NCBI RefSeq assembly: GCF_036077095.1
Contig: NZ_CP107960.1
Coordinates: forward strand, 8,370,001-8,434,000
Length of the DNA: 64,000 bases
Reading direction: 5' to 3'
Source: Streptomyces sp. NBC_00376
Lineage (GTDB): Bacteria > Actinomycetota > Actinomycetes > Streptomycetales > Streptomycetaceae
Below are positions 62,429 to 64,000 of this stretch, one piece after another (within the stretch, counting starts at the first letter, position 1; the number at the start of each line of letters is the position of its first letter). The position numbers and the translations under genes were made by a program. The notes under the pieces were generated by a model. That model saw only the letters and a program-made list of their open reading frames with translations, was not told the DNA's origin and ran no database searches.

Positions 62429-63683
62429 TCAGGCCGCGTGACCTTCCGGGCGTTCGACGAGGTGTCCGCGTTCGAAGCGGGATCCGGCGCGGACGAGAGC
62501 GACGAGGTGGGGTGCGGTGATGGCGCGCCAGCGCGCCTGGGCGGACTCGACGAGTTTGAACACCATCGCCAGGGCCGCGGCTGGGCTGCCAGCCCCGCGG
62601 GTGACTTTGGTCCTCAGCTTCACGGTGCTGAAAGTGCTCTCGATGGGATTTGTCGTGCGCAGGTGCACCCAGTGCTCGGCGGGGAAGTCGTAGGAACGCG
62701 AGGAGCTCGTCGGCCTCGGCGGTGACCTTCTTGGCCGCTTTCGGCCACTTCGCTCCGTAGGCGCGCTCGAAGTCCTTGATCGCCTTCTCGGCGTGGTCGC
62801 GGCCCTCGGCGTTGTAGATCTGCTGCAGGGCCCTCTTCGCGCCGGGCTGAGCCGACTTCGTTAGCGCGTTCATGACATTGCGGACCTTGTGAACCCAGCA
62901 CCTCTGGTGCCTGGCCTGCGGAAATACCTCTGCGAGCGCCCTCCACAGGCCCATCGCGCCGTCACCGACCACGAGTTCGGGATCAAGCATGCCGCGTCGG
63001 CGGCAGTCCCGCAGCAGATCCGCCCACGATTCGCTCGATTCACGCAGCCCCTCGGCCAGCGCAATGAGTTCCTTGCGGCCGTCGGGGCGCACGCCCATAA
63101 GGACCAGGACGCAGGAATGGGCCTGGCCGAGGCGGACCTTGGGGTGGACACCGTCGGCCCACACGTAGACGTAGTCGGAATCCGACAGGTCGCGGGCCTG
63201 GAAGGCAGCGTGGTCGTCGGTCCACTGCTTCGTCAGCCGGGTCACCGTCGCCGACGAGAGGCCGGCCGAGGAACCCAGGAACTGCTCCATCGCGGGCACG
63301 AAATCCCCGGAGGACAGTCCGTGGAGGTAGAGCAGGGGCAGGACCTCGCTGATCTTCGGGGACTTGCGGCACCACGGCGCGAGGATCTTCGACGAGAACC
63401 GCTTGCGCTCACCGGTCTCCACGTCGACGCGCTTGTCGTTCACGCGGGGCGCCTTCACCGCGACCGGCCCGGCGGCGGTGGTCACCGTCCGTTCACGATG
63501 ATGACCGTTGCGGACCACCAGACGGCGGCCGACCTCGTCCCGCTCACCAGCCAACTCCGCTATGTACTGGTTGACTTCGGCCTCCAGGGCCGCGGCGAGC
63601 ATCCGCCGGGCACCCTCGCGGACGATGTCGTCCATCAAGGATCCGGTCTCCGTGGTTCCATCGTTGTTGACTACGCTGAGCAC
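62429..63683 (-). mobile_element. IS256-family transposase, frameshifted
   Basis: The first 330 residues are complete and have the mutator-type features: MDDIVREGARRMLAAALEAEVNQYI, VWADGVHPKVRLG with the first Asp, LVVGDGAMGLWRAL with the second, and RCWVHKVRNVMNAL. Near 62690 an extra base breaks the frame at LLAFL, and the next frame resumes as DFPAEHWVHLRTTNPIESTFSTVKLRTK to the normal end at 62429. A complete copy would have about 415 residues. The gene is dead as read, but by a single base, so the inactivation is recent or a base-call error. Confidence 0.88.
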
Positions 63684-63790
63684 GGGCGTGCCTTCCCAAC
63701 CTGCGGTGCAACGCAGGTCTACTCGGTGACCATCAATCGATCACTCGGGAAGGTACGCCCTCCGCGTTTCGCGAGGCACCTCTCCCAAGA

Positions 63791-63808
63791 CCGATCCACA
63801 GGTCCTGA
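63791..63808 (-). repeat. Right inverted repeat of the 2.8-kb insert
   Basis: CCGATCCACAGGTCCTGA, complement of 61017-61034 with two mismatches. It lies about 108 bp upstream of the IS256 start codon, a plausible distance for an element end. Confidence 0.55.
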
Positions 63809-63927
63809 GCATTGCTCCAGAGGCCGTACGCGCCCTCCACAACGCCACCCGGCCCGCCGTCAAGGTCCGCACCGGCACCCTGAACCAGACCGCGCACATC
63901 CTCATCACCGTGCGGATTCACTCATAG
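63809..63927 (+). mobile_element. IS110-family transposase middle fragment
   Basis: The frame reads SIAPEAVRALHNATRPAVKVRTGTLNQTAHILI and then runs to a stop, matching the A.RALR.AR.SAVK.RT...NQ...L block that follows directly on the part ending near 61010 in intact IS110 transposases. It is taken as the same copy. Confidence 0.55.
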
Positions 63928-64000
63928 ACGGTGGCGGCTTCAAGGGCTCTGGCCAGGAAGGTCCAGTCCCCTTCCGCGGGGAGCTGCTTCCCGAAGTTTC
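63922..64000 (-). CDS. C-terminal end of an unidentified protein (partial)
   Basis: The minus-strand frame entering from the right edge reads NFGKQLPAEGDWTFLARALEAATVYE and stops at TGA 63922-63924. It has the look of a real C-terminus, but 25 residues are too few to name it. Confidence 0.45.

Larger units (their letters stand above)
61017..63808. mobile_element. Candidate composite element inside an IS110 relic
   Basis: The segment is bounded by imperfect 18-bp inverted repeats and by CATTG on both sides, and it separates two parts of one IS110 transposase. It carries a GNAT fragment, a PASTA-like fragment, a small membrane protein gene and an IS256-family transposase near the right end. 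This reads as an IS256-type element with passenger sequence, though successive insertions could also give this picture. Confidence 0.5.

Noticed and set aside
62355..63753. CCTCCCAGGCGATC and GATCACTCGGGAAGG as the ends of a simple IS256 copy
   Set aside because: Only a loose inverted match with gaps; the pair at 61017 and 63791 is better, so this was not called, though it remains the main alternative.
1..64000. CRISPR arrays, a biosynthetic cluster core, prophage structural genes
   Set aside because: No regularly spaced repeats, no cas genes, no PKS, NRPS or terpene synthase domains and no capsid or tail genes were seen.

Overview
The window is high-GC actinomycete DNA, most likely a Streptomyces chromosome. 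The signs are the codon bias towards G or C in third positions, many GTG starts, secreted proteins with Tat and Sec signals, paired LacI-family regulators with sugar ABC importers, and a large number of decayed insertion sequences. No rRNA, tRNA or CRISPR array was seen. The right third looks like a chromosome-arm or island region.

Layout. Positions 1-153 hold the end of a LuxR-type regulator. At 291-3686 lies a secreted subtilisin-like protease with a strong terminator. At 4022-5041 is a proline racemase/4-hydroxyproline epimerase. A gene-poor stretch with a truncated cyclophilin (5845-6153) and an SDR oxidoreductase (6164-7123) follow. Sugar locus 1 (7235-18435) has a LacI regulator, a binding lipoprotein, two permeases, a Tat-exported clan GH-A glycosidase, a PF12831-type FAD oxidoreductase and an NAD-dependent epimerase/dehydrogenase on the minus strand. 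A galactonate-dehydratase-like enolase-superfamily enzyme runs divergently. Two LacI-type palindromes lie in the divergent intergenic region. The locus reads as import of a glycoside or oligosaccharide followed by oxidation and dehydration of the sugar.

At 18632-22676 are a secreted DUF6351-type protein and an alpha/beta hydrolase with a C-terminal membrane domain. Sugar locus 2 (23137-30368, minus strand) has a class V PLP enzyme, a binding lipoprotein, two permeases and a GH36-like enzyme, with a LacI gene beyond a terminator hairpin. A Tat-exported phosphocholine-type phospholipase C follows (31279-33333).

Sugar locus 3 (33636-41435) is a TetR regulon. A GH1 beta-glucosidase, an MFS sugar transporter overlapping a GH36 alpha-galactosidase, and a secreted metal-dependent hydrolase with a carbohydrate-binding domain are preceded by three copies of one 21-bp palindrome. 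The tetR gene (35032) is divergent from the beta-glucosidase and shares one copy. Two of the promoters are also conserved with each other.

From about 41.5 kb onward the DNA is a mix of small hypothetical genes (Sel1-repeat, zinc-ribbon, YCII, HAD-like, mini-DinB, DUF6461-like, TPR-like, AraC, Ser/Thr kinase, amidase) and broken transposase or integrase pieces of the IS5, ISL3, IS110, IS3 and IS256 types. One IS110 relic appears to be interrupted by a 2.8-kb segment bounded by imperfect inverted repeats and carrying an IS256-family transposase plus passenger sequences.
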